Below are positions 12,246 through 25,592 of a stretch of DNA of 64,000 bases, piece after piece (the first letter of the stretch is position 1; every line of letters begins with the position of its first letter). The notes beneath the pieces were generated by a model. The model had not been told where the DNA came from and did no database searches. It saw only the letters and a list, made by a program, of their open reading frames with translations. A program made the position numbers and the translations under genes. The stretch comes from Haemonchus contortus (lineage: Eukaryota; Nematoda; Chromadorea; Rhabditida; Trichostrongylidae). The stretch covers positions 25,256,432 to 25,320,431 of the forward strand of contig LS997566.1 in assembly GCA_000469685.2 (NCBI GenBank), written 5' to 3'.

Positions 12246-14010
12246 CTAATTTTGGGCATTCTGTTTTGGCCTTAAGATTTTAGCAGCCTTTCCTGAGCGG
12301 TCTTACCCATTGCAGCCGTTTTGTTGCTTCCTCAGATTCACGAGGATGAGGCCCACTTATATTAATGTTTTCGCCAAGTTGGTATCCAAGAAGTAGCTCG
12401 CTATGCTCTAACTGAGGGCTGGGTTGACTCCTGGTGCTAGCTAGGCTGTCTCGAAGTGCACGATGAGCTTTATTTCACGAGGTAGCTCCTAATCACCTGC
12501 CAGGTAGTTCCCAGTCACTCCAATGCAAGATTTAGCAGAGTTGATGGGCAGGATACTAAGTGCGCCCGCAGACATGTGTGCGTGGATATACCTGCGAGAT
12601 ACAAAAGATTCAGAAGAAATATCGGCCAGCACAGCAGAATAAGAGAGTCTTCCCCCTGAATGCTCGTGCGTCTCTGGGCAAGTACCAAGAACATTTTCTA
12701 CATTCAATGCTTCTTATCAAGCAAAAGGAAGAGAGCAGAGCAAACACTGCAAAAATGATATGTATCATACAATGAGACAATGTTCTACTGGAACGCTCAG
12801 TGCTTGAGTGATTGCGAAGTTTAGACATGGTGAAATTTCTTCAAAGATCGGCAACGATCATATGGGCCATCCTTCACTAATAAGGATAGATCATGTCGGT
12901 GAATAGGAGCATGAAAACTTGTGAAGTAGCGGGAAGGCTAATGGTATCGGTTTTGACTACTTACGAGCCATTTATTGGAAGGTGGTTTGGTAGCAGCTTG
13001 CAGATTGAGACTTTGTTGTCATAGCCTCTGAAACATACTCTAGTGCCCTATTCAAATTTGCGGAGCACATGTGATTGTCGTCTCTCCCCCTCTAAGAAAT
13101 TCGTGAGTCATTGTATTCATTGCTTTGACTAGCGATGCAATCCCCCATTGGTCTAATTGTAAGGAATGAATGCGGGTGACGGCGCACAGTAAAAGGTGTT
13201 GAATTGGACAAAACTTCTTGGGGCTGAAACAGCATTTGCATCTCTTGCCATACTTCACAGGTCTTTGGTCACTGTAACAAACAAAGAGGTGGGACCGCGT
13301 AAGCTGAGATATGGCTGGCATGGTACGGAACAGCATTTTGGAAAACTCACTTGCTTTTGTGCGACCCTCCCAACTCTTCACTCGATGAAAATGAGGCACT
13401 CTGAACGTTTCCATCTGAGATAAATTAGGCCCACGTGACGTGTGGCTTGAGAAATGATAACGTTAAGAATATGATGCCCATTTTCTCACTTACTTAACTT
13501 TAGTGTAGTAAGAACTTCAAGTTGGGACTTGTTCTCTTTATCTTCAACTTGATCTTTATCACAGTTTAATACTTTCTCTCCGCGAAAATGACAGAAATTT
13601 TCATTGAGCTAGGATTCAGTACAGCGTTGCCTGGTAAAGAGAGTTCACGACACCTATACTAACCATTATCTATCAAAGCTGATGGCTGCTCTTTGATAGT
13701 TGACATTCCTGAGGCTTATAATTCCGCAAAAAGCACTACAGTACATTGCTCATACTTTCATGCCGTATGCGCGAAAACAACTTTTGTGTAGCTGGTTAAG
13801 GAAGGATGGGTGCAGATGACAAGGGCCGGGCAATGCTTGATATTTTTGCCTTCCAATTTCTCAAGCCTTCTGATCGCCTCAGACAGATGTCATGATTCTT
13901 ATAATCGCAACTTATCTTTCCTTATCTTATCTTGATTAGAACGTGATGCTCATATTGTTGAAGTAGGAATTGAAAATTGTAAAGATCGTCGCCAATTTTT
14001 TATTTACCAG
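12246..14010. other. Intergenic stretch, nothing firmly assignable
   Basis: Contains only short ORFs, the longest a 120-codon minus frame at 13414-13052 (METFRVPHFHRVK...) with no recognisable domain and no flanking splice-site pattern I trust. No inverted-repeat element ends found. Confidence 0.4.
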
Positions 14011-14025
14011 TTGTCTCTGTTGCAG

Positions 14026-14192
14026 TACTCGAATCCTCTTCCTGTTGCGATGAAGGAGAAATCCTGGCTAAGGAGTGTGGTAATCAAAACAATTCATCGA
14101 AGATCAGCTCAAGCGATCAAAGAATTGTCGAGTACTTCTTCCAAGAGGAGCGTTACAGGGAACCACCTACAAAGAAATCCCGAACGTTGTGA
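14026..14192 (+). CDS. Possible terminal exon of an unknown gene (weak)
   Basis: A good nematode acceptor, TGTCTCTGTTGCAG, ends at 14025. After it one frame stays open for 55 codons to a TGA at 14190-14192. The encoded stretch is polar and acidic (SSCCDEGEILAKECGNQ, then RIVEYFFQEERYREPPTKK), more protein-like in composition than the surrounding chance frames. No domain recognised and no upstream exon found. Could equally be an unknown transposon fragment. Confidence 0.25.
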
Positions 14193-14301
14193 AATCAATG
14201 GAAGAGATGCTGATGCGAACGCAGTGAAAAGTAGAAAACGCCACACTCAGTGGAGGTCTTCGCAGAGGGCGAAAATAAGTGGATTAAGAAAAACCATGAG
14301 T

Positions 14302-14582
14302 AAGATAAAAGGTCAAAGTCAATCCCGTCTGAGGAGTACGCCCCGCACTCGACTTTCATTCAGAATGTGTGACGTAATGAGTGCGTATGTGGCCTATGTA
14401 TACAATGACTTGCGGTGGCCAGCTGGTGGACAAGTGGGTGCTTTTATCCTCCCAGACAAGTCTAGTACCAAATAACCGACCCCGGAGGGATGGAAAGCTT
14501 GGTCGGCCTGGGCGGGCATAGATCCGTGATTCGAACCCCCGACCGTGCGTGTGGGGTAGTGCGCCACTTACCACTACACCAC
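14302..14582 (-). mobile_element. tRNA-derived SINE, copy B (best head)
   Basis: The minus-strand head reads GGTGGTGTAGTGGTAAGTGG, containing TGGTGTAGTGG, an exact RNA polymerase III A-box. The B-box-like GGGGGTTCGAATCACGG follows about 40 bp on. The body and tail match copy A. This is the clearest evidence that the family is tRNA-derived. Confidence 0.85.
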
Positions 14583-14599
14583 CTTTTCGTGAATACGAG

Positions 14600-17030
14600 A
14601 GGGAATGCCGACTTCGACAGTATAACGCAAAAGTTTATCGTATCAAGTTTTATAGTAACAATGTACTGTTGTGTGCTTTGCTGCTCTACAAATGACCTAA
14701 TTCCTTCTCATGCGATCGAATTAGCACAAGGGTTAGGTGAAGACGATATCTCTGCAAAATACTTCCATGTTTCCACTGCAAACAATGTGGTTATCGCCTA
14801 ACAGGCTTCTCCAAGAGAAAAGGCATTGTGTGCTGGAGTAGACGATCTTCAAGCACGAGTTCGCAAATCTCGAACATTGCAAAGAGCAAGAAACTGAGCA
14901 GCCGATCACCTCTTCCGATTTGCAAAAAAAATCCTTCTGAGGCTGGATTCAGCACAATGATGCCAACAACCAATCTAGTTTGTGTGATTTCGCTATCAGT
15001 AGAAGATTGTGTTGCTGCTCGGCGAGAGCCTAGAGAGCAACGTCCTTGTGTGGTCGAGTGAATACTATGGCCAGTGAGAGGACTAGTTATGGGGCAGAGG
15101 TTGGCGCCAGCGCTGTCTATAGCGTTCATGTCAAGATTTGGAAGATCTGTCTTGAATCAAAGCCAATAATTTAGCGCTGGAGAATCGACGACTGTTTTAT
15201 CGTTCGCTCCACTCAAATTGAGATAGACCGTGTTTTGAAACGCTTAATAGGCAGTCCGGAATGCAATGTTATCAAGGAAAAATCGGCAGAGGGTTGGCTC
15301 GCCTTCCTCAACGGGTTGCACCTCCAAGAGCATTCCTCATACAGTTCCCCAGAGGCATCCAAGAGGCAGTACCGGTATCCGAACAAGGTGGACGGAGCCG
15401 GCGAAGTTGGCAAATTGCGACCTTCCCATGAGAGCTGTATTGCGCCGGTCTCGCTCCATGAAAACCAAATTCGTACCTAGTACCAACTACACACCAGTCA
15501 GTCTAAATAGTCAGTTGATGTGATCAGGAGAAAAAGAAAACAGGCATTTCCTATGCTTCGAAAGGAATTGGATGCAGCGATAGCCATAGAGGTATCAATC
15601 GACATTGCGCCGATCTCCAATCAGCTTTTGCCTCTCGGCACCTGTGTGCACTGTCGGAATATGAACTCAAAAGTATGCTCGGCTAACGCTGAAGAACGTT
15701 AACAGATATTGGTCAATTCCACATGTTGTCCAACACTTTCCGCAATCTCTTTTCCTGTTTTCTTTCCTTGTTGACTGAAGAAGCGAACTGTCGTGTTCTT
15801 TTTCGCAATCTGTTCACTTCCTTTGCTAGAGTCTTCGTTTTTGTACTTCTTATGAGAGTATATTTCTTGATCTTTTTGAATCCTGCGAGGCAATCACTTT
15901 TTTTATCATGATCTGCTTAATTTCCTTTACTAATCAGTTGTGAACAGGGAAGTTTGTTTTACTTGAATTTATGGCAGTCTTCTACGATCTTTCTTCTATG
16001 AGTTATTTTAAGGTTTAATTTTGAACGAGTCAACCGACGGTGTTGATTTGTTTTTTTTTATCTGTATCTCCTGACATCGTCTGGTTTCTGGACTCCTGTT
16101 TCCAATGGGACTCGGAAACAATGAAATAGTTAGAGTCTATTTGGCCTATCGCAGTTGTCGATGGACGACAGCTCCAGGCCCACTGCCTCCCCCCCGGCTT
16201 GTTGCATCTGTCGGTTTTGACCTTTTCTGAGGTGTTGATCTTGGATGTAGTTGGTCTCAGAGCTGATACGACACAGTAGGCTCATGTTTGTTTATGACTT
16301 TGTAGATGATTGCAGATACAGAACATTTCGAAATGTGAGTCGAAACATTATTGGGCTTTCGTTAATTGCTTGAATTCAGATTTTCGAATCGGCTGCCCAC
16401 TTTTTTCTTTGGTTAAACACATATGGACCATTGTAGTCCATTGTTTGGAGGTTTGATAGCCTTCAGATTTTGGACGCAGTCGCCGCCTTCTTTAAGTCAT
16501 CGAAAATCACGAATTTTTCTTATTTTGGAAATTATCCAGAATCGAAGAAATCACTTATAACGAGACCGATAAAGTTAGAGTGTTTCGGGTGGCGACCTCT
16601 GTCTGCGTTTAAATTTGACGGCCAATACTTCAAACAGTTGTAAGGATGTTATTCACACACTCGATAGACGAACGTAAAAGGCACTGATCATCGTACGTAT
16701 AACGATAGCCTGGCGCAGTGATAAGGATGACTTCATCACAGAGGCGAGACTGGGGGTGGTGTAGAGCTTTAATTTTTGGTACCTTTTTTGTTGAACTCAC
16801 CACATTCTGCTACATTTTTGACGTTTGATCTAGTTCGGCTCAGGTTGTGGATGAGATTTTATGGGGCGGAAGGGAGACAAGTTTTCGTATTCATCAAGGC
16901 TTTTCCCTCGAGGTCCAGAAATTCTGTGGATTCCATCAAAGAATACGACTATTATGTGTATGAGGTGATCCGGCTCTTACTTAAAAGCTTCTTTAACGAT
17001 AAATTCGAGGTACTCTTTTTGGGTTCAAGA
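14600..17030. other. Unassigned stretch
   Basis: No gene or element ends recognised. Overlapping moderate ORFs on both strands at 14791-15523 (for example 112 codons minus, 85 and 81 codons plus) might be a decayed retroelement, but no catalytic motif is visible. 15700-16780 is AT-rich and featureless to me. Confidence 0.35.
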
Positions 17031-17037
17031 GCTACCT

Positions 17038-17272
17038 TTCACTGCCCCATGGGTTATGACAAGTTGTTTGAACTTCCTACATGGGAGTTTCTTGGGTAGT
17101 GCAGTTTCTACAAAGTCGTTGAAACCCGTCCACGATGGGTATGGCATTCACGGAACACAATCTCTGGCCCCTTATTGTGCCCTATCAAGGAGTAAGGGCA
17201 GGTATGGTATAAGGGCGAACCTCGAATTTATACGATAGGGAAATAACAGAAGCCATTTTCATCATGAACTCT
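17038..17272 (+). mobile_element. Fragment of the AAGGCACAG miniature element family
   Basis: Matches the right half of the copies at 39616, 59980 and 60961: TTGTTTGAACTTCCTACATG, then CCCTTATTGTGCCCTATC, then ATAGGGAAATAACAGAAGCC. The left half and the left terminal repeat are missing. Confidence 0.65.
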
Positions 17273-17746
17273 GCCTATAGGTATCATTTGCAATTGCTTT
17301 TCTTATCCGTGCACTCAACGCTAGATTCTGAAAATAGGACGGCTATATCTAACCTATATATAAGCATACTATGTGATATTCTAGCATAAATGCTGCTTGC
17401 TTATCATGTGTTACACTTTCGGACGTTCAAATGCTGTAAGTCCACTCCAAGAGTAATTTCGATCTTTGAGTGTTTCACGAAACACCTTTTTCGCCTTCAA
17501 AACCTTAACCAATGAAATATACCCAGTTTGATCGGTTCGAAATTGCAAAATCAGAGCTATAAGGCGGATTTAGCGTCATTTCCAACCATGCTTTGATTTT
17601 TTTGTCAGGTCTCCAAAAATGTTTGCGATCTGATCTCGCCTTAGCATAATATTACTCCTTGGCGACTCACAACTTTTGAAGAACTTTTTCAAATGCTCCA
17701 CGGAATATAATGAGCAAAGGTTCAAGTCGACATTCTGATTCCTTAA

Positions 17747-19774
17747 CACGATGGCGACCGCAGCCTTTTTTGACCACGCGCCGCGTGGGACCAAACCATT
17801 TTTTGCGTCGTTTAATGCATTGTTACAGAAATCGTTTTTTCCTGGTTTTAAAGGTAAGGTAAGGTAAAATAGTTAAAAGATAAATACACGAGAAAATGGT
17901 AATAAACGGTAGAAAAGATACCGACCTGTGTTAAGAACAATTTTCTAGCGATTTACCAAAATTTCGAGAATCGTGGAGGATCGGGCAATTTCACTTCTAT
18001 TTCTACGTCTACCATGGATTCAGCTGATTCAGCCACTGAACCTGAAGTAGGCTCCGAAGAGTTATTGCCCGAAAGTGAAGAAGAAAAGGAAACGCTAACG
18101 CGACAGCTGAATGTCTTCTTATTGTACCAGTAGATGATAGCGACGATTCCAATGATTCCGCTGAGGAAGAAGAGGAGGAGGCGACTGACAGGTGGACCGA
18201 ATGCACTGTCCCTCACAACAGATTCACCTTCACTGAAAATTGCGGACCTCAAGAAGACGTGTACCGATGCACAAGCCCTATCGAATACTTCAGATTGTTC
18301 ATGACAGACAAGTTGGTCACCCTTATCGTCGAGGAAACTAATTGTGCTGGTCTATTGAATATGAATTATCAATGGACCAAGCTGACTGCAAGGGAATTCG
18401 ACAAGTTCATCGGCATATGCTTCAATATGGGACTGGTTCACTTTGCTAAACTCAGTGATGATTTATTCTGCCGAGATCGTCAGAAAGAACATGACTAGAC
18501 ATCGTGTTGAACATATTCTGAGATGTCTCCATTTTGTCAACAACGAAATTGCCGATCGCTCCGACAGGCTCACCAAATTCAATACCATCATCAGGCTCGT
18601 GAACGCGTCTTTCGAAAAGCACTTCAAGCCTGGAAAAGAACTTTGCATCGATGAGTCATGGTGCCATTTCGAGGAAGGGTCGTCTTCACACAGTTCAACA
18701 GAGCAAAACGACTCAAGTATGATATCAAATTGTTCAAGCTTCGCAGCAAAGGTGGATACACCCAGAAAGTGAAGGTATACGCCGGAAAAGGCACTTCGAG
18801 AGTTGGGACGTTGCTGAAGCAGTGGTTCTGGAGCTGATGCAAGGCTACCTTGATCAAGGTCGAGAACTCTGTACCGACAACTGGTACACTAGTTTGCCGT
18901 TGGCAAGGATGCTATTGAATCGACAATTGATCTGTACGGCACCAATCGCTAGATAGGAAGGGCATCCCTTCAGCAGTCAGCACTCGCAAGTTGAAACTAG
19001 GCCAGACGCTTTCCCAACAAAGCAGCGATGGCATTTTGTTGCTAAAGTGGCGGGACAAACGCGTCATCTTGATGCTCTCCACAAAACATGGATCTCAAGG
19101 AACAGAAGCCAAACCCGCGGTCGTCGAAACTTAAGGTCTTCATCTGCTGACCCAAACTACTCTGATCAACGCCTGGCAACTTTACAGCCTTACCAAAGTC
19201 GTCAGGATCATCGACTTCAAATATTCGCAGGTGAAAAGTTTTTTGCTGCCGACGAATGCTAACAAAACTCTAAGGAAGAGAAATCTAGTTGTTCACGATG
19301 AATTGCAGAGTGATGGCCGTCGGCGTTGCAAGGAATGCTACAAAAAAGCCCAAACAGAACATAGTCGAGCGGCAGCAAACAACGTGAAGAAGGTCAAGAC
19401 TGCGTGCAGCCAATGCAAGAGTTTTTACTGCCTTGAATGCTTCCAAACGGTGCACACTAGGTGCTCCAGTCCCTAATTTCTCTTGTTGTTATTGTTATTA
19501 TTGATTACAGGATAAAAATTTTTAAATGTTGAATTTAGACATTCCCAAGGTTTGATTGCAACCCTGAGATATTTCCCTTCTGACTTTAGCTCTACCCGGA
19601 TACGGGTAATATAGACTCTTCAGTCCATTGTAGTAGCGTTGCCATAAAAAACACAAAAAAAAACATAAAATGCAAAAATATCATCACTTTTATCCTGCGT
19701 CCTGGCAACGGGACGCATGTCCCAGCGAGCCACAAACGTGCGTTCTGGCATGGGGACACATGGTCGCCAACGTG
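17747..19774 (+). mobile_element. piggyBac-family transposon, full length but decayed
   Basis: 2,028 bp bounded by TTAA on both sides (17743-17746 and 19775-19778), with 13-bp inverted ends CACGATGGCGACC / GGTCGCCAACGTG (one mismatch). Plus-strand frames give an acidic N-terminus (MDSADSATEPEVGSEE near 18014), then SPIEYFRLFMTDKLVTLIVE near 18275, HRVEHILRCLHFVNNE near 18500, CIDESWCHFEEG near 18645 (the conserved IDE block), LKWRDKRVILMLSTKHG near 19045, and a C-terminal Cys/His ribbon (RRRCKECYKK, CSQCKSFYCLECF) ending at 19476. These are piggyBac transposase landmarks in the right order. At least four frameshifts or stops make it inactive. GC-rich palindromes lie inside each end. Confidence 0.93.
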
Positions 19775-19778
19775 TTAA

Positions 19779-22700
19779 AGACATATCACATTACGCCTCG
19801 CATTGTAGTACCGCCGAATCGTTAGCGTGACACTCTTTTGATGAAAAACAGATATGAACCTCGTTTGAGCAGGTTCATCTTTTATTTACCATGAGCGTTT
19901 GTGAGTAAAATTATTGTAAATACTTTGTAACTTTTATCAACAGCCACTATTCGGATCATAAATGGGTGGATTTCATTGCGTTCCAAGCTCTAATCACAGA
20001 CGCTATCTTACGGCGTCATGTGTATCTCCCTCAACCGGTGTGGCAATCAAACTGCTAGTTTTTTTTACTTGTCCAAGTTTTTCGGTATTCTCTTTATCTA
20101 ATCCCAAATATGTTGCTCTTCTCAGTAAGTTCCTACAAGGGTTACGGCTTCGGTCAGTGCCATCAAAAAATGGTCATTCAGCCTACCGGTCGGCCCACCT
20201 TGCAGTGATAAATTGCTGGAACGAGAAATTGTAATTCAGTGTTCACATATACTTTGTAATAAGACATTGCCACCCTATGTTTTATCTACATCATGGGAAA
20301 ACCAGCATGGCTAAGATAGAAGGTAAAAAGTGAAATGGGCCGAACATCCTCCATCTCACCCTCTAGTTCAAATTGATCCAAAAACTACAAGTTGGATTGA
20401 AATCCTTTCACTTTTCTCTCAAAAAAAGAGAGTATATACCTTTCAAATATCTCAACTAAAAAGAGTCAGACGTCAGGAAAGCTCCTCGATCGTCTGAAAA
20501 ATCGTTCTCAAAAATCGAGTTTATTTCTCGAATAAGCTAATAATACATAGTATTCGGTGAGGGCTGCGATATAAAGAGTTGAGATCCGCCCATACACTTG
20601 CTTCCTCTACAATGTTATGGTCGAATGACAAGAGCTCTCGGAAAACTTTCCGAAGTAGTTTCGGCGGTTTCTTCCTTTTTTTTCTTTTTCTGATGAACCA
20701 ATATGCAACCACACTTTCATGATCAGAGTTCGCTCCCCATCATGCTTTCAAGTTGTCATGTCACGATTTACGTCAGCGGGTAAAACCTCGTCGACAAATG
20801 TTGTGGGAGAAAGTTGAGTGTTATCCATTGCAAGTGGTGAGAAAGAAATATGAGATGGGCGCTCTTTGTAAAGGATCTTCGCTGGAGGCTGTGTAAGGGA
20901 CGTATGAAATTTGATGATTCGTTATCGCAGGTCCCTACCCCCACCCTCATATACAGACCTGTGCGGTGTGTGTTGTCTGAGTTCTTAAGTTGCTTTCGCC
21001 CTTTCGCGGTCATTTTTGGTTTACTGACAAAGCCAGTGGTTTTCTTCCCTTCTTCATCACACACTATCTGCATATTCACCACGTTTTCCGTCTTAACGCA
21101 CGTAGACTTGCGTGTGGGATTATGAGGGGACGAAACGAGCAAGAGCAGCTTCAGAAAAGTCGCTCGCCATGACGATTGAACCACTACTTCTAACAACGTT
21201 TGTGTTATATGCTATCCATTTCTATTTTCTATTATCGCTACAAAGCTTGCACCAGAGATGTGTGAGACAGGTGGTGACCTAGCCTTTTGCTGGCACGAGA
21301 ATTTCCATAAGCGAGTATTGTATCAGTGTGTTGGATCGATTCCAAATTTCTGAGAATCAGACGACATATTGAGACGAAATGAAGGAAGAAGATCGCACGA
21401 GAAAATGGACAAATGGAGCAGAAAATGGACAAATGGAGCTTCGGTGGCAAACGACGGAAGTAAGAAGTACTTGGTAAATGTCATCACTTTGATGTATGTC
21501 TCCCAACGTGAAGCACCTCCTCAGATGATCTTTCAAGCTCAACACACTTTCGCTCGGTTGGCGTTCATCTTGTCGACAGAGGTTGTAGGTATTTATACTA
21601 CGCTGATGAGTGGAGAATGAAGATCTTTTGGAGTTTCAAACGTGGCACACCATTAAGCACGATAGCAAATCGAAACAACCCCTAGGACAAAAACGGTGTC
21701 TTTCGGTGAGATTTTGGAAAACGATCGAGAAAAATTCCAACAATCGAACGCCCTCTTCTTTGGTTTCATGGTGAATCTTCCTCGAACCGACTATATAGGC
21801 TCTTTCATCTTTCGCTGAAGTTTTCGGTCAATTGTTACTAGTTTCCCTGCCCGCTTGATACTATTTGGCACCTTCACTTTTTCTTCACCAAAATCCTATT
21901 TTCATGCCTCGAGGACCACGAACACCTCTTAAATCAAACGAAGCAAGAAGGTGGACGATAGGCAACTTCGAGGTGGTAACGCTTTCTTGACTGCAAAATA
22001 AGAGGAATGGGCTCGCAGGCGGTAGATGATACCAGGGGTTGAAGAACGACTCAAACACTGTAGTTTCCTTTGCGTTTCTGTATGGATGTTATCGAATAGC
22101 ATGTCGTTCGGATTAAAGGGGTCTTCCCAGTGAATGCTGTGTTATTTTGGTTAAGAATTCAGCCCTTGAAGAAATTCGAACCCAAACCTATGCCTCTATG
22201 CCTAGCACAGCGCACTTCTCCGTTACTTTATCGAGACCCCTCCCCTCCGTCGTCATCGTATCATCCTCACCTGTACAACGTGATCAGCGGTTTGACCATT
22301 GCTCAGATTGAACCATGAAAGTGTAATTCATTTGTATTCATTGCCTGATTCTCAATAAAAAAGCTATTGACATTAATCGAATGAAGTGTTCTTCGTCATT
22401 CGCTTTTTGAACGAAATCTTGGTTGAATAATGGGATGCTTGCAAGAGCTGTGGAATCTCATAGAATTCGAATTCATAAGGGTCATTCAGTCCGCATCAAA
22501 TATAATTGTAGGGAATCCAGTCCACAAATTCTCTTCGACTTTTGAAGGCTTCAATGGTCCGCACTGATCTGTGCTTTGAGAGTGAGAAATCCTGCATGAG
22601 CTAGAGTGGCTTTAGAAACCGCATTAAGAGGGACCGCCGGTTACTGCCAAAAAGAAAAGCCGCTGCCATTGTGGCATCTCGAAACTCCTGACGGCAGAAT

Positions 22701-25030
22701 CCACTCGTCTTCTGATCGATTTCCTCCTATTTTCGTGCTCGGCGCACACATCATCATCTCAGTTGCTTTTTTTCTGGGTTCGTGAGGAGGTTCAAGTGAG
22801 TTTGATTCCTCAAGTGCCATCTACAACAATGTTTATTCACATCGAGCATGTAGATTGTCGTAATCAGTTCACACACTAATTACAACAGCTGTTCTCGAAC
22901 ATTGCTCAACGCGGCGGCAACGCCATAGTGAATCTTGTTAAACGCAGTCATATATTTGTCATTAAATTGGCTTGAATGTCTCGCATTTTATACAGTTCGA
23001 TGAAAAACAGCCGTTCTATGGACTTTATGTGCTCGTTTCCAGCAACACTCCTCCGCTTATTCTATTTCGTTTTTTCTCCCTTCCTTGGATCAGGGCTGGT
23101 GAAAGATGATTATTTATAGAAGTAAACTTATAGTATAACTACTGACAATTCATCTGTAACATCGGTTTTTCAGCCATTCACTCTCCGTTCTACTTCTAGT
23201 ACTATGCTCATTGCCCCGCTTGCTATGGCCCGGTTATTCCTATCTCACTACTCTATTCTTAAACAATACCTTTGGAAGTAATCAAGCAGTACCTGCAACG
23301 TCTACGGCAATGTTGGGGTGTCCTAATCCTGAGCAAATGTTTTTCGAGGATTTCGAAGTTCGTATGAATTTGATGCATCATCTTTCGACTTTACTGCCAA
23401 CCGCGATAAACGGACGTTTCCCCAGTTCATATGGGATCGTAGAAGGCAATCTGCTTCCTATGCGGGAACTACAAAGTGCACTGACGCTTCACTTTCGAAA
23501 CCACTTTTGACATCTCTCATAACTGTATAGATGGTGGTTCAATGCAGTACATATGACATGAGCTATATGCTAGTGTAACTGCTGACAATGCCATACGTAA
23601 CATCGGTTTTTCAACCATACACTTTCTATCCTATCCATACTTACTTAAAGAACTCTATATTACAAATGGTAGAGTACAGCAGTAGTCTTTGTGGGATAGC
23701 ATGAAGAGGAAATTTCCTCACTTCTTGCACATATTGATCGAACTTCATTTTTTCGGAACACGATTTTGCAAAAAAGCTAAAAAAGTTTTACAACTGCCAA
23801 AAGGATCCCTTGACTTTGCTCTAGCGACCACATCCACTTTGTGTGTGGTAGCTAACCCTGTTCCTCTCCTCCCCAGCTTACCATTAGGCTGAGTGCAATC
23901 GAGTTTGGCCGGTGCGTTTGCGCCTTATGATGATGCACCCTCAAATTCTTCAGTGCGACTCGGGTGGTTCCCCCTGCCTTTCAACTTGCCGTCTATTGTC
24001 CTTGCCACTTCAACTTATCCTCATCCTTCTTCGCGGAAGCATCGCTACTCCCAAGAGGCTTCGGAATGAGCTGGTCGAGTTAAACTAATCGAAATTCCAT
24101 TCTAGGTAGAATCATTTCCATTGAATTGGGAGTTCTCGGCAATTTCGATAGTCTTATTGAGGATACTTGGGAGTGACAGTTTTTCAATTAGCATAAGCGG
24201 ACTGAGCTTAATGGTTCGAGTTTATCTGGGCGACGGCTCTAATGATTTTTCTTTTGGCATCCTTCTTTCCTAAAATTCAGTCCAGCTTCCCTAAATGTGT
24301 TTAGCCAAATGTTGTCCAGTGTCTCTCAGAATCCCGACATTCCAGTTAAGCCATCTGTGAGACAAACAATGCTAGTGAGCTTGAGAAAGTGAGTTCTTGC
24401 CTTTTCTGGTTCTTCAGAGGACCATATCAACCATATTTCTCAGTTAGTAGATGGGCATGTGAGCAGTTAGCCCTGTTGCCTCCTGTGACCGCGTTATTGC
24501 CATCTAGAAAGCATCCATATCACTCAGCAAGTATTTTTTTTCATGATGGAGTGAAGAAACCGGTGTTCAAATAATTTTGCTGATCGTCAAAACGGTACGG
24601 TAAATGATGGCCCGTTCTCTTGTCCTCAAGTGTCCCAACCGTATTATCAAGCGCGAGTGACTTTGAAATTGAGATTCGCGTGGAACATCTCACTGGACCC
24701 TTCCAACCACGGTGGATGTCCGTAAGAGTAAGCAACAATACAAACGAGTGATACTGATATAATGCGCTACCTTCTCGAAGCAGTTTAGAATACTATGAAA
24801 ATTTTTAGGAGATTCTAAATAAAAGAGCTTTTAGGTAATAAATTTTGGGAAGAAATCTTTTTATTCGGTAACAGCAAGTCTCTCTATACTTTGAAGCTTC
24901 TCTTGGGTTATCAAGAACCGTTTGCGCATAGTACGAAGGTGTCTGTCATCCTCGGGATTAACCATCCAACTTTGATTACCGCAGAGCTGTCTAGCCCTCT
25001 AGACACTTCTATATCATTAACGAATATAAT
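19779..25030. other. Long unassigned intergenic stretch
   Basis: No gene or bounded element recognised over about 5 kb. Longest frames: 142 codons minus at 21196-20768 and 99 codons plus at 23211-23510, neither with a known motif. Contains a diverged 75-bp direct repeat (see separate entry). Probably old intergenic DNA with eroded transposons. Confidence 0.4.
23130..23645. repeat. Diverged direct repeat pair, about 75 bp each, 435 bp apart
   Basis: TAACATCGGTTTTTCAGCCA within 23130-23205 and TAACATCGGTTTTTCAACCA within 23567-23642, with matching flanks on both sides (roughly 75% identity). Could be a local duplication or the ends of a small element. Confidence 0.5.
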
Positions 25031-25033
25031 AAA

Positions 25034-25592
25034 GGCACAGTGCACGATAAAATTGGTTTCTGAAATTCCCCACAGGATGAATTCGAGGCCCCTGTGTACA
25101 CCGTATCTGGCACTATTATGTCGAAAAAGGGACTAGTTAGGAAGTTATAAGGGTTCAAATATTGGCTCGTCTGCATCCTCGGACGAGTTACACCGCCGTA
25201 GTAGAGGCTGCACCGATCACTGGGGAATCCTGTAGGAAGTTCAAACAACGTGTCATGGCACATGCGACAGTGAAAGACATTTCTGTACAGTTCTGGCTTG
25301 ATGTAGTGCTGATGATGTAGTGCTCTGTACAGTTCTGGCTTGATGTAGGCTTGATGTACTTGATGCGCAATTGCAATAACTGAAATCTCGTCCGATACCC
25401 CTTCCATGTTATTTCCGACATGGCAATCTCGTCCAACCTCTATTTTCCCTACTTTTGAAGAGTCATATTTTTTCGAAATGGGCGAGTTCTCTCGCTTTCT
25501 TCGCCACCGATGAACTATTCCCAATCTATAGTTCCGCTTTTCGAATAAAAATGGGTACCTCAAAAGCATCGTGAACTGTGTCCTTAATGTGT
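25034..25592 (-). mobile_element. AAGGCACAG miniature element with a long open frame
   Basis: Ends: AAAGGCACAGTGCACGATAA at left, and ATCGTGAACTGTGTCCTT at right. Unlike other copies, a minus-strand frame (25659-25009, 216 codons) is open through the whole element. Part of it (GRDCHVGNNMEGV, then HDTLFELPTGFP) recurs, broken, in the copies at 39616, 17038 and 60961. A short internal duplication repeats YIKPELYR. No known domain. Whether the frame is functional is doubtful. Confidence 0.7.

Noticed and set aside
14011..14475. 154-codon plus ORF
   Set aside because: Its second half is antisense to the SINE at 14302-14582; the more plausible reading of its first half is another frame.
20768..21196. 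142-codon minus ORF
   Set aside because: No motif, no splice context; an overlapping 91-codon frame on the other strand suggests chance.
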